A stretch of DNA of 18,621 bases from an uncultured Eubacteriales bacterium (GTDB lineage Bacteria; Bacillota; Clostridia; Oscillospirales; Oscillospiraceae), in NCBI GenBank assembly GCA_905205195.1, contig CAJLCS010000034.1, forward strand, positions 1 to 18,621. The letters run 5' to 3'. Shown here piece after piece: positions 1 through 8,094 of this stretch (the first letter of the stretch is position 1; each line of letters begins with the position of its first letter). The position numbers and the translations under genes are program-made. Below the pieces are notes generated by a model, which saw only the letters and a program-made list of their open reading frames with translations, did no database searches and was not told the origin of the DNA.

Positions 1-13
1 CGCCCATTATCGG

Positions 14-16
14 TAG
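14..16 (+). other. In-frame TAG inside the conserved LigA domain Ia
   Basis: Reading the ligA frame upstream of 38 gives A-H-Y-R-stop-Y-V-L-D-R-P-E-M. Family members read R-Y-Y-V-L-D at this place, and in E. coli LigA the aligned residue is Tyr22, which contacts the NMN half of NAD+. A single change from TAC or TAT would create the TAG. It lies 14 bases from the window edge, so a sequencing or assembly error is a real possibility. Confidence 0.75.
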
Positions 17-37
17 TACGTTCTGGACCGGCCCGAG

Positions 38-1927
38 ATGGAGGATTACGAATACGACCGCCTGCTGCGGGAGTTGGAGGATCTGGAAAAGGCCAACCCG
101 GCGCTGGCAAAGCCGGATTCCCCCACCAAGCGGGTGGGCGGGCAGGCTCTGAGCCAGTTTCAGAAGGTGACACACAGCGTGCCGCTGATGAGCCTGCAGG
201 ACGTGTTTTCTCTGGAGGAGCTGGGGGAGTTCCTGCATCGGATCTGGGCGGAGCATCCGGAGGCAGCCTTCTCCGTGGAGCCGAAAATCGACGGCCTGTC
301 CGTGGCGCTGGAATATGTGGACGGCCGGTTCGTCCGGGGCGCCACCCGGGGCGACGGCGTCGTGGGTGAGGATGTGACGGAGAATCTGAAAACCATCCGC
401 TCCATTCCGCTGACGATTCCGGACGCGCCGCCCCATCTGATCGTCCGGGGCGAGGTGTATATGCCGAAAAAGAGCTTTGCCCGGCTCAACGAGCTTCAGG
501 AGCAGGAGGGCAAGCCGCTGTTCGCCAATCCCCGGAATGCGGCGGCAGGCTCCCTGCGGCAGCTGGACCCGAAAATCGCCGCCCGCCGGGGACTGGACAT
601 CCTGATTTTCAACATTCAGCTGGCGGAGGGCGTGACCTTCCGGCGGCACAGCCAGTCGTTGGACTATCTCCGGCAGCGTCAGTTCAAGGTGATTCCCTAC
701 ACGCTGCTTTCGGACGAAGGGACCATTGACGACCGCATCGCGGAAATCAACGACCGGCGGGGGGAATTGGCCTGCGACATTGACGGCGCCGTGGTGAAGG
801 CGGACGATCTTGCGTTGCGGGAGCGTCTGGGCGTCACAGCCAAATTCCCCAAATGGGCGGTGGCTTACAAATACCCGCCGGAAATCAAGCAGACGGTGGT
901 GGAGGACATTGTGGTGCAGGTGGGGCGCACCGGCGTGCTGACCCCCAAGGCGGTGGTCCGGCCGGTGCGGCTGGCGGGCACCATGGTAACCAGCGCCACG
1001 CTCCATAATCAGGACTTTATCGATCAGCGGGACATCCGGATCGGCGACACGGTGCGGATCCGCAAGGCCGGAGAGATCATCCCGGAGATTCTGGACGTGG
1101 ACGTATCCAAGCGCCCGGCGAAGGCGGAGCCGTATCATCTGCCGTCCCACTGTCCGGTCTGCGGCGCACCGGTCCAGCGGGACGAGGACGGGGCCTTCCT
1201 GCGCTGCACCGGCGCCGAATGTCCGGCCCAGCTGTCCCGGAACATCGCCCACTTCGTCAGCCGGGACGCCATGGACATCGACGGCTTCGGTACGGCCATT
1301 GTGGACAGTCTCATCGAAAAGGGATACCTCAAATCCCCGGCGGACCTGTATTACCTGACGCCGGAGGAGCTGCAGAGCCTGTGGCAAAGCGGCACGGTGG
1401 CGGCGTCCAAGCTGCTGGCTGCGATCGATGCCAGCAAGCGGCAGGATCTGGGCCGTCTGATTTACGCTCTGGGCATCCGGCAGGTGGGCGCCAAAACCGG
1501 CAAGGTGCTGGCTGCGGCTTTCGGCAGTCTGGATGCGTTGATGGCCGCCGACGCGGAAACGCTGACCCAGGTGCCGGACGTGGGCGCCGTGACGGCGGAA
1601 AACATTGTTTCCTGGTTTGCTCAGCCCCAGTCCCGCCATCTGGTGGAGCGGCTGCGGCAGGCAGGGGTGAATTTCCAAAGCACCCGGATGGTCACCGACA
1701 GCCGGTTTGCAGGCAAGACCTTTGTCCTCACCGGGGCGCTGGAAAAGTTCACCCGGGAAGAGGCCGGGGAAAAAATCGAGAATCTGGGCGGCAAGGTGTC
1801 CGGCTCCGTTTCCAAAAAGACCAGCTTCGTGGTCGCCGGAGAGAATGCCGGTTCCAAGCTGCGAAAGGCCCAGGAACTGGGCATCCCGGTGCTGACGGAG
1901 GACGAATTTTTAGATCTTCTGAAGTAA
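38..1927 (+). CDS. ligA: NAD-dependent DNA ligase LigA (5' end outside window or interrupted)
   Basis: LigA seals nicks in duplex DNA using NAD+ during replication and repair. Numbered from the ATG at 38, the sequence shows the adenylation motif KIDG with catalytic Lys83, an OB-fold region (about 285-365), a four-Cys zinc finger (Cys372, 375, 390, 395), helix-hairpin-helix repeats (about 405-540) and a C-terminal BRCT domain (about 553-629). The ATG at 38 is unlikely to be the native start. It aligns inside domain Ia, after the Tyr/His that bind NMN, and the reading frame upstream (positions 2-37) still reads as LigA (Y-V-L-D-R-P-E just before it). That upstream part is interrupted by TAG at 14-16. 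From 38 the protein is 629 aa, against about 660-670 for the family. Asp, Tyr and Asp of the D-x-E-Y-D motif remain. The family assignment is certain; whether the gene is intact is not. Confidence 0.95.
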   Translation: MEDYEYDRLLRELEDLEKANPALAKPDSPTKRVGGQALSQFQKVTHSVPLMSLQDVFSLEELGEFLHRIWAEHPEAAFSVEPKIDGLSVALEYVDGRFVRGATRGDGVVGEDVTENLKTIRSIPLTIPDAPPHLIVRGEVYMPKKSFARLNELQEQEGKPLFANPRNAAAGSLRQLDPKIAARRGLDILIFNIQLAEGVTFRRHSQSLDYLRQRQFKVIPYTLLSDEGTIDDRIAEINDRRGELACDIDGAVVKADDLALRERLGVTAKFPKWAVAYKYPPEIKQTVVEDIVVQVGRTGVLTPKAVVRPVRLAGTMVTSATLHNQDFIDQRDIRIGDTVRIRKAGEIIPEILDVDVSKRPAKAEPYHLPSHCPVCGAPVQRDEDGAFLRCTGAECPAQLSRNIAHFVSRDAMDIDGFGTAIVDSLIEKGYLKSPADLYYLTPEELQSLWQSGTVAASKLLAAIDASKRQDLGRLIYALGIRQVGAKTGKVLAAAFGSLDALMAADAETLTQVPDVGAVTAENIVSWFAQPQSRHLVERLRQAGVNFQSTRMVTDSRFAGKTFVLTGALEKFTREEAGEKIENLGGKVSGSVSKKTSFVVAGENAGSKLRKAQELGIPVLTEDEFLDLLK

Positions 1928-1931
1928 AGAA

Positions 1932-1964
1932 AAATCGCACGGAGTCATTTCCGTGCGATTTTTT
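1932..1964. terminator. Bidirectional intrinsic terminator between ligA and aroQ
   Basis: Arms TCGCACGGA (1935-1943) and TCCGTGCGA (1950-1958) enclose a 6-nt loop. An A-run precedes and a T-run follows, so the hairpin has a U tail on either strand. It sits between the convergent ends of ligA (1927) and aroQ (1964) and can end both transcripts. Confidence 0.9.
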
Positions 1965-2401
1965 CAGCCTTTGGTCAGATACGCTTTCAGATAGCGGACG
2001 GCCTGCCGGTAACCCTCCAGGCCCTGCCCTTTGATCGTATGGATGCAGGCCATTCCGGCGTAGGAGATTTGCCGGAACGGTTCCCGGGCGTCCACGTCGG
2101 AAATGTGGACCTCCACGGCGGGAATGGCTACCGCCTTCAGCGCGTCCAGAATGGCCACCGACGTATGGGTGTAGGCGGCAGGGTTGATGACGATGCCGTC
2201 ATAGACGCCGTAGGCCGCCTGAATCCGGTCCACCAGATCGCCTTCGTGATTGGACTGGTATTGGGTGATTTCCACCCCTTCCTCGTCGGCGGTCCGGTCC
2301 AGCAGCGCCAGCAGATCCCGGAAGCTGCGGGTGCCGTAGATGCCCGGCTCCCGGATGCCGAGCAGATTCAGATTCGGCCCGTTGAGCACCAGAATTTTCA
2401 T
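1964..2401 (-). CDS. aroQ: Type II 3-dehydroquinate dehydratase
   Basis: This enzyme converts 3-dehydroquinate to 3-dehydroshikimate, step three of the shikimate pathway. The 145-aa protein matches the small type II family. It starts MKILVLNGPNLNLLG, followed by the catalytic Tyr loop (IREPGIYG), the active-site NHEGDLVD and NPAAYTHTSVAI blocks, and VEVHISD. The ATG at 2401 is chosen over an in-frame ATG 15 nt upstream because family members begin M-K-I-L-V-L-N-G-P. It also overlaps the preceding TGA as ATGA and has GGAGGAAG upstream. It is the last gene of the aromatic operon, translationally coupled to aroEK and followed by the shared terminator. Confidence 0.96.
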   Translation of the reverse strand: MKILVLNGPNLNLLGIREPGIYGTRSFRDLLALLDRTADEEGVEITQYQSNHEGDLVDRIQAAYGVYDGIVINPAAYTHTSVAILDALKAVAIPAVEVHISDVDAREPFRQISYAGMACIHTIKGQGLEGYRQAVRYLKAYLTKG

Positions 2402-3624
2402 GTTTCTTCCTCCCAATGCTTCAGAATTTGCCGGACGCTGTCCTCCGGCGTCCCGTTGTTGTCAATGAAAACGTCTGCCGCCCGCCGGTACATGGGCTTG
2501 CGGATTTCATACAGCCGGACGGGGTCCGTTTTCTGGGACAGCGGCCGTCCGTCCGTGGGGAGCGCCTCCGGGCGGCGATTCAGGCAGAAGACGGTGCCGT
2601 TCTGGCGGAGCAGATCGTCGTTTTCCGGCCGGGTGACGCAGCCGCCGCCGGTGGCCAGAATCAGACCGGAGCGCATGGCGTGATTCGCCAGCACCGATGT
2701 CTCCAGCTTGCGGAAGGCGTCCTCGCCGTAGGCGGCAAAATAGGCGGGAATGGACATTCCGGCGGCTTTTTCGATTTCCTCGTCGGCGTCCACCACCGGA
2801 CGGCCGGTTGCGGCAGCCAGAAGTCGGGCCACGGTGGTTTTGCCGCTGCCGGGCATTCCGATGAGAATCATATTTTCCATTTCCCGGCGGAGGGCGGCAT
2901 GGATCGGGGCAATCCGGTCGTCGGAAATGGGCTGCCCGGTGAACCATTCGGCGGATTCCTTGGCCTGCGCCACCAGCATCCACAGCCCGTTGGCGCAGGT
3001 CAGCCCCCGCTGCGCCGCATCCATCAGGAGCCGGGTCCGGCAGGGGTTATAAATCATGTCCAGCACACCCTCCAGCCGGGGAAACCGCCCCAAATCTACC
3101 GGGGAAACGCCGGGATGGGGGTACATTCCCACCGGAGTGGCGTTGACCAGCAGAGACGCATCGGCGTGGCGGTCCAGATTGCCGTAATGATTCTCCCCGG
3201 AGCGGGAAATGACCACCACCTGCGCGCCCATGGCCTTCAGCACGGCCACGGCGGTGTTGGAAGCGCCGCCGCTGCCCAGCACCAGCGCCTTTTTTCCGGC
3301 AGGGTCCAGCCCGGCCTTCCGGACCAACGATGCAAAGCCGAAATAGTCCGTGTTGTGGCCAACGAGGCTGCCGTCCTCACGCCGGACGATGGTATTGACG
3401 GCGCCCAGCGCCCGGGCACGGGGCGACAGGACGTCGCAGAAGGGGAGAACGGTTTTTTTATAGGGAATCGTCACGTTCAGCCCGGTAAAGGGGCCGCTGC
3501 GGAGAAAATCCTCCACCTTCTCCGGCTCCTTTTCAAAGAGCGTATAGGTATAATCCCCCAGCATGGCGTGAATCTGGGGGGAATAGCTGTGGCCCAGCTT
3601 CCGTCCCAACAGTCCGCAGTTCAT
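2398..3624 (-). CDS. aroEK: Fused shikimate dehydrogenase / shikimate kinase
   Basis: This bifunctional 408-aa protein performs steps four and five: NADPH-dependent reduction of 3-dehydroshikimate to shikimate, then ATP-dependent 3-phosphorylation. The AroE domain (about 1-245) has the shikimate-binding HSYSP segment, catalytic Lys56 in IPYKK, Asn77 in GAVNT, Asp93 in GHNTD, the GSGGASNT cofactor loop and NATPVGMYP. The AroK domain (about 250-408) has Walker A GMPGSGKT (Lys262), DADEEIE, FRKLE with the substrate Arg, ATGGG, and a lid with GRPLSQ (family usually D-R-P-L). The frame crosses the junction (RREMENMILIG) with no stop, so this is a true fusion. The ATG at 3624 shares its A with the pheA TGA (TGATG) and has GGGGTGAG upstream. 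An in-frame ATG 45 nt earlier lies inside pheA and adds no family sequence. Confidence 0.94.
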   Translation of the reverse strand: MNCGLLGRKLGHSYSPQIHAMLGDYTYTLFEKEPEKVEDFLRSGPFTGLNVTIPYKKTVLPFCDVLSPRARALGAVNTIVRREDGSLVGHNTDYFGFASLVRKAGLDPAGKKALVLGSGGASNTAVAVLKAMGAQVVVISRSGENHYGNLDRHADASLLVNATPVGMYPHPGVSPVDLGRFPRLEGVLDMIYNPCRTRLLMDAAQRGLTCANGLWMLVAQAKESAEWFTGQPISDDRIAPIHAALRREMENMILIGMPGSGKTTVARLLAAATGRPVVDADEEIEKAAGMSIPAYFAAYGEDAFRKLETSVLANHAMRSGLILATGGGCVTRPENDDLLRQNGTVFCLNRRPEALPTDGRPLSQKTDPVRLYEIRKPMYRRAADVFIDNNGTPEDSVRQILKHWEEET

Positions 3625-4769
3625 CAGCTCACCCCGCAGTAGCTGCCGAGATACTTGAATTCCTCGCACAGGCCGTCCAGCTCACAGATCAGCTGGGCGA
3701 ATTCCTCCGAATAGATGGAGGTTTCCAGATCGAAATAGAACATGAATTCAAAATCCCGGTCGGGAATCGGGCGGGATTCCAGCTTGGTCACGTTGATGCC
3801 CAGCGTATACAGCCTGGCCAGCACCTTGTACAGAGAGCCGGGCTGGTGGGGCAGAATCATCATGACGCTGGTCTTGTCGGCGCCGGGGTAGATTTCCAGA
3901 TTGCGGCTGATGCAGATAAACCGTGTGTAATTGTTGCCCTGATCCTGAATGGAGGAGGCCAGGCAGCTCAGGCCGTACAGTCCGGCGCAGTTCCGGCTGG
4001 AAAGGGCCGCCACGTCGCTGCGGTCGGAGGCGGCCACCATCTGGGCGGCCACGGCGGTGTTTTCCACCGGAATGATTTTCACGCCGGTCAGGTTGTGCAG
4101 GAAATCGCCGCACTGGTTGATGGCCTGCTCGTGGGAGTAGATTTCCCGGATGTCCTCCAGCCGGGTGCCGGGCTTGGCCAGCAGATTGTGGTCGATCTTC
4201 ATCCGATAGGTGCGGACGATGGAAAACCGGTACTGAATCATCAGATCATAGACCTTTTTGACGGAACCGGCCGTGGAGTTTTCCAGCGGCAGGATGCCGT
4301 AGTTGCAAAGCCCCTGCTCGATGGCCTGGAATACCCCTTCAAAATTCTTGAAATACATAATCATGGGGGATTTGAAGATTTTTTCGCAGGCAATCTGGGA
4401 ATACGCCCCTTCCACGCCCTGGCAGGCCACCATGGGGGACCGGGGGAACAGCTTGGGGGTGCTGGCAATGGCGTCCATAATCTGCTCATACAGCGGCGAG
4501 CGGATGGCGTTCTGGCGGCTTTGGTAGCTGCGGCTCAGCTCAAAGAGCATGGAGTAGAGCACCCGGGCGTAGCCCGCCATGTCCGGCCCGGCCTTCTGGG
4601 CCACGTCCCGGAGCTTTTCCCGCTCCCGTGCCGGGACCAGAATGGGAAGATTGTTTTCCTTTTTGTAGGCGGCAATCTGTGCCGCCACATCCATCCGCTG
4701 GCAGAACAGCTTGACCAGCTCATCGTCGATGCCGTCAATCTGATGGCGCAGCTCACTGATTTCTTTCAT
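3624..4769 (-). CDS. pheA: Chorismate mutase / prephenate dehydratase (P-protein)
   Basis: The enzyme converts chorismate to prephenate and then to phenylpyruvate, committing flux to phenylalanine. The 381-aa protein has an AroQ-type all-helical chorismate mutase domain (about 1-85, with LRHQIDGIDDELVKL). The prephenate dehydratase domain (about 112-290) has NYGILPLENSTAGSV and the catalytic TRF at 282-284. A C-terminal ACT domain (about 300-381) carries ESRP at 331-334, where Phe normally binds for feedback inhibition; the partner GALV motif reads GSLY (311-314). The ATG at 4769 has AAGGAGGT overlapping the aroC stop, 4 nt away. An upstream in-frame ATG at 4811 lies inside aroC and has no such site. 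Confidence 0.96.
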   Translation of the reverse strand: MKEISELRHQIDGIDDELVKLFCQRMDVAAQIAAYKKENNLPILVPAREREKLRDVAQKAGPDMAGYARVLYSMLFELSRSYQSRQNAIRSPLYEQIMDAIASTPKLFPRSPMVACQGVEGAYSQIACEKIFKSPMIMYFKNFEGVFQAIEQGLCNYGILPLENSTAGSVKKVYDLMIQYRFSIVRTYRMKIDHNLLAKPGTRLEDIREIYSHEQAINQCGDFLHNLTGVKIIPVENTAVAAQMVAASDRSDVAALSSRNCAGLYGLSCLASSIQDQGNNYTRFICISRNLEIYPGADKTSVMMILPHQPGSLYKVLARLYTLGINVTKLESRPIPDRDFEFMFYFDLETSIYSEEFAQLICELDGLCEEFKYLGSYCGVS

Positions 4770-4773
4770 CTTG

Positions 4774-5856
4774 TTACCTCCTTGCGGCCGGATCGGCCAG
4801 ATACGCGTCAAACAGGGCGATGGCCACGGCGGCTTCCGCTACCGGGACCGCCCGGGGAACGATACAGGGGTCATGACGGCCCTGCACCGTCAGAGTTTCC
4901 GGCTCCATCTGGCTCAGCCGGACGCTTTGCTGGGGCCGGGCAATGGACGGCGTGGGCTTCACCGCCAGCCGGACGATCAGCGGCATTCCGTCCGTGATGC
5001 CGCCGAGAATGCCGCCTGCGTTGTTGGTCACGGTTTCCACCCGGCCGCCGCGGACGGTAAAGGCGTCGTTGTTTTCGCTGCCCCGGCGTGCGGCGACGCC
5101 GAATCCGGCGCCGAATTCCACGCCCTTGACGGCGGGAATGCCGTAGGCAATGGCGGCGATCCGGCTTTCCATCCCGCCGAACATGGGGTCGCCCCATCCG
5201 GCAGGCAGTCCGGTGACGGCACATTCGATGATGCCGCCGACGCTGTCGCCGTCGCCTTTTGCTGCGGCGATGACCTGCCGCATGGCCGCTCCCGCCTCCG
5301 GATTGAGGACGGGAAAATCCTCCCGGACCCGCTCCAGCGCCGGGGCGACGGGGTCGAAGAGGTCGTCCCGGATTCCGGCGATGGACGCAATATGCGCGCC
5401 GACGGAAACGCCCATCTCCGCCAGCCACTGTTTGCACAGCCCGCCGGCAATGCACAGCGGCGCGGTGAGACGGCCGGAGAAATGGCCACCGCCGGCGGCA
5501 TCCTGCCAGCCGCCGTATTTGATCTGGGCGGTGTAGTCCGCGTGGCCCGGGCGTGGGCAGTCCAGCAGGTTCCGGTAGTCGCCGGAACGGGTGTTGCGAT
5601 TATAAATCACGGCGGAAAGGGGAGCGCCGCAGGTTTTTCCGTTCAGCAGGCCGGAAAGAAATTCCGGCCGGTCCTCCTCCTTCCGGGGGGTGGAATAGTC
5701 GTTCTGCCCGGGGGCGCGGCGGCCCAGAAACCGCTGCAGCGCTTCCTGGTCCACCGGAAGCCCGGCGGGAATGCCGTCCAGCGTCATGCCCACGGCGGGG
5801 CCGTGGGACTGGCCGAAAATCGACAGCTTCAGAATTTCACCGTAGGTGCTGCTCAT
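4774..5856 (-). CDS. aroC: Chorismate synthase
   Basis: Chorismate synthase removes phosphate from 5-enolpyruvylshikimate-3-phosphate, using reduced FMN, to give chorismate (step seven). The 360-aa protein begins MSSTYGEILKLSIFGQSHGP with the catalytic His in the first signature. It continues with DYSTPRKEEDRPEF, RPGHADYTAQIKYGG, GGGHFSGRLTAPL, the NNAGGILGGITDG FMN-binding block and GRHDPCIVPRAVPV near the end. The ATG at 5856 has GGGAGGT seven bases upstream. An in-frame ATG 69 nt earlier lies well inside aroA and has no family support. The first 20 nt overlap the end of aroA, implying coupled translation. Confidence 0.97.
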   Translation of the reverse strand: MSSTYGEILKLSIFGQSHGPAVGMTLDGIPAGLPVDQEALQRFLGRRAPGQNDYSTPRKEEDRPEFLSGLLNGKTCGAPLSAVIYNRNTRSGDYRNLLDCPRPGHADYTAQIKYGGWQDAAGGGHFSGRLTAPLCIAGGLCKQWLAEMGVSVGAHIASIAGIRDDLFDPVAPALERVREDFPVLNPEAGAAMRQVIAAAKGDGDSVGGIIECAVTGLPAGWGDPMFGGMESRIAAIAYGIPAVKGVEFGAGFGVAARRGSENNDAFTVRGGRVETVTNNAGGILGGITDGMPLIVRLAVKPTPSIARPQQSVRLSQMEPETLTVQGRHDPCIVPRAVPVAEAAVAIALFDAYLADPAARR

Positions 5857-7039
5857 GAAGGATACCTCCCAATTGCTGATAAACCTCCCAGAAACGGGGA
5901 TAGGATTTGGCCACGGCTTCGGCACCGCGGACGGTGACCGGTTCCCGGCAGACCGTGGCGGCGACGGCGGCGGCCATGGCGATGCGGTGATCCCGGGCGG
6001 CGTCCACGGTTCCGCCCCGGAAACCGGTGCCGAGGACCGTCAGTGTCGTCCGGGAGGCAAAGGCGATGCCGCCCAGGCTGCGGATCATGTTCACAACGGA
6101 GGCGACCCGGTCCGATTCCTTCAGCCGCAGACGTCCGATCTCCGTGAAGACGGCGCCCCGGCAGGCTCCGGCGGCCACCGCCAGGACGGGAACAAGATCG
6201 GGGATATCCGCTGCGGAGATCCGGCAGCATCCGTCCCGGAGCCGGGGCAGTAGCACGGCGGCCGCCTGGTCCCCCTGTACGGAGTCCGGCGACAGGCCGC
6301 TTACCTGCACCGGACTTCCCAGCGCCTCCGCCGCCAGAAAGAAGGCGGCGTTGCTCCAGTCGCCCTCGACCCGGACGGTGCCGGGGGAGCGGTAGGGCCG
6401 TCCGCCGGGAATCCGGTCCGTGGAGGCAAAGACGCCGAAGCGGGCCATGGTTTGCAGCGTCAGCTCCACATAGGGCCGGGATTCCAGTCGCCCGAGAATC
6501 CGGATGCGGCTGGTGCCGTCCAGCAGGGGCAGGGCCAGCAGCAGGCCGGTGATGAACTGGCTGGAAACGCCGCCGCTGAGGGCGTAGGTTCCGCTTTGCA
6601 GCCTGCCCTGACAGCGGACGGTGTCCGGCGTGGGCCGGGACAGGGTGCAGCCCATCCGGTTCATTTCCTCCCACAGCGGCGAGAGGGGGCGGTTGGGCAG
6701 CCGTCCGGCCAGCCGGAACGTGGCGTCCACGCCGAGGGCGCCCACCACGGGCAGCAGAAACCGCAGCGTAGAGCCGCTTTCCCTGCAGTCCAACCGGGCC
6801 TGCTTCGGCGGCGTCCGGACCGGCGTGACGGCATAGCCGCCTTCGTCGGCGCGGATGTCGGCGCCCAGGGCACGGAGGCATTCGGCGGTGGCGTCCATGT
6901 CCTCGTTCGTTTCGCCGCACAGGATCCGGGTTTCCTCCCGGGCAAAGGCGGCGCAGATCAGCAGCCGGTGGGCCTGGGATTTGGAGGGGAGAATGGTCAT
7001 CGCGCCGGAAAGGCGATGGGGAAGGATCGTCATCTCCAT
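5837..7039 (-). CDS. aroA: 3-phosphoshikimate 1-carboxyvinyltransferase (EPSP synthase)
   Basis: AroA joins phosphoenolpyruvate to shikimate-3-phosphate (step six). The 400-aa protein shows ILPSKSQAHR (family usually P-S-K-S-x-S-H-R), CRESGSTLRFLLP, SSQFITGLLLALPLL, VEGDWSNAAFFLA, RLRLKESDR and DHRIAMA, with KSYPRFWEVY near the end. The PEP/glyphosate loop reads ESGSTLR rather than the NAGTAMR of the E. coli type, so inhibitor class cannot be assigned by eye. The ATG at 7039 follows the aroB TGA after two bases. A GTG overlapping that stop (7045) and an ATG at 7033 are possible alternatives, but GGCGGGG is best spaced for 7039. Confidence 0.95.
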   Translation of the reverse strand: MEMTILPHRLSGAMTILPSKSQAHRLLICAAFAREETRILCGETNEDMDATAECLRALGADIRADEGGYAVTPVRTPPKQARLDCRESGSTLRFLLPVVGALGVDATFRLAGRLPNRPLSPLWEEMNRMGCTLSRPTPDTVRCQGRLQSGTYALSGGVSSQFITGLLLALPLLDGTSRIRILGRLESRPYVELTLQTMARFGVFASTDRIPGGRPYRSPGTVRVEGDWSNAAFFLAAEALGSPVQVSGLSPDSVQGDQAAAVLLPRLRDGCCRISAADIPDLVPVLAVAAGACRGAVFTEIGRLRLKESDRVASVVNMIRSLGGIAFASRTTLTVLGTGFRGGTVDAARDHRIAMAAAVAATVCREPVTVRGAEAVAKSYPRFWEVYQQLGGILHEQHLR

Positions 7040-7041
7040 GG

Positions 7042-8094
7042 TCACAGCCCCGCCTGAATCCAGTCTTCCAGCTGGGCGACGGGCACCGGCTCGATGCCGC
7101 ATTCCCCGACGGTCCGGGGGACAATCAGCCGGACCGTGCCGCCGGTGCGCTTTTTGTCGGACAGGGCGGCGTCCGCCAGCGCGGCGGCGGGCTCTTCCGT
7201 CCGGGTCGGCAGTCCGAAGGTACGGAGGACCTCCTCGATTTGGCGCCGGGTGTCGGCGGTACAGAAGCCCTTCTTTTCCGCGGCCCGGGCGATGACCGCC
7301 ATGCCGATGGCCACCGCCTTGCCGTGGCTGACCGTGAAACCGCTGCGGGCTTCTACGCCGTGGCCCACGGTGTGGCCCAGATTCAGCTTCATGCGCACGC
7401 CGGTGTCGAATTCGTCCTGGGCCACCACGTCCCGCTTCAATTCCACGCAGCGGGCAATGACCGCTTCCCGGTCAAAGTGCAGCGTGCGGGCGGCAAGGTG
7501 GGCAAACAGTGCCGGATCGTACAGGACGCCGTATTTGATGACCTCGGCGCAGCCGTCCCGGAAGATATCCTCCGGCAGGGTGGTCAATGTATCCAGATCG
7601 CACAGCACCAGACTGGGCTGCCAGAACGCACCGGCCAGATTTTTTCCGGCGGGCAGGTCCACGGCGGTTTTCCCGCCGACGGAGGAATCCACGGCGGCCA
7701 GCAGCGTGGTGGGAATCTGCACGAACCGGATGCCACGCAGATAGACGGCGGCGGCAAAGCCCGCCAGATCGCCTACGACGCCGCCGCCCAGCGCTACCAC
7801 CAGATCGGACCGGGTCAGCCGGTTTTCCGCCAGAGAATTCAGCACTTCCAGCAGCGTGGCGCCGTTTTTGCTTGCTTCCCCGGCGGGGAAGACAAAGTCG
7901 GCGGTTTCCAGCCCTGCGTCGGACAGGCTCTGCATCACACGCTGCCCGTACAGAGGGAACACGGTGCTGTCGCTGATGACCGCCGCCTTGCGGATGCCGC
8001 CCAGAGCGGCCACCTCCGCGCCGAGGCCGGACAGCAGACCGGTCCCGATTTTTACTTCATAGGTGCGCGATGCACGGACGGTTACGGTTTTCAT
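7042..8094 (-). CDS. aroB: 3-dehydroquinate synthase
   Basis: AroB cyclises DAHP to 3-dehydroquinate using NAD+ and a divalent metal (step two). The 350-aa protein is of usual length. It shows the NAD-binding GGGVVGDLAGFAAA, IPTTLLAAVDSSVGGKTAVD, the AEVIKYG catalytic Lys block, and the metal ligands in LNLGHTVGHGVE and SHGKAVAIGM. The ATG overlaps the tyrA TGA as ATGA. A strong AAGGAGGAGGT lies within the end of tyrA six bases upstream, so translation is probably coupled. Confidence 0.97.
   Translation of the reverse strand: MKTVTVRASRTYEVKIGTGLLSGLGAEVAALGGIRKAAVISDSTVFPLYGQRVMQSLSDAGLETADFVFPAGEASKNGATLLEVLNSLAENRLTRSDLVVALGGGVVGDLAGFAAAVYLRGIRFVQIPTTLLAAVDSSVGGKTAVDLPAGKNLAGAFWQPSLVLCDLDTLTTLPEDIFRDGCAEVIKYGVLYDPALFAHLAARTLHFDREAVIARCVELKRDVVAQDEFDTGVRMKLNLGHTVGHGVEARSGFTVSHGKAVAIGMAVIARAAEKKGFCTADTRRQIEEVLRTFGLPTRTEEPAAALADAALSDKKRTGGTVRLIVPRTVGECGIEPVPVAQLEDWIQAGL

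Noticed and set aside
5837..7039. AroA as a glyphosate-tolerant class II EPSP synthase
   Set aside because: The loop differs from the E. coli type, but the class II signatures are not clearly present by eye, so no class is claimed.
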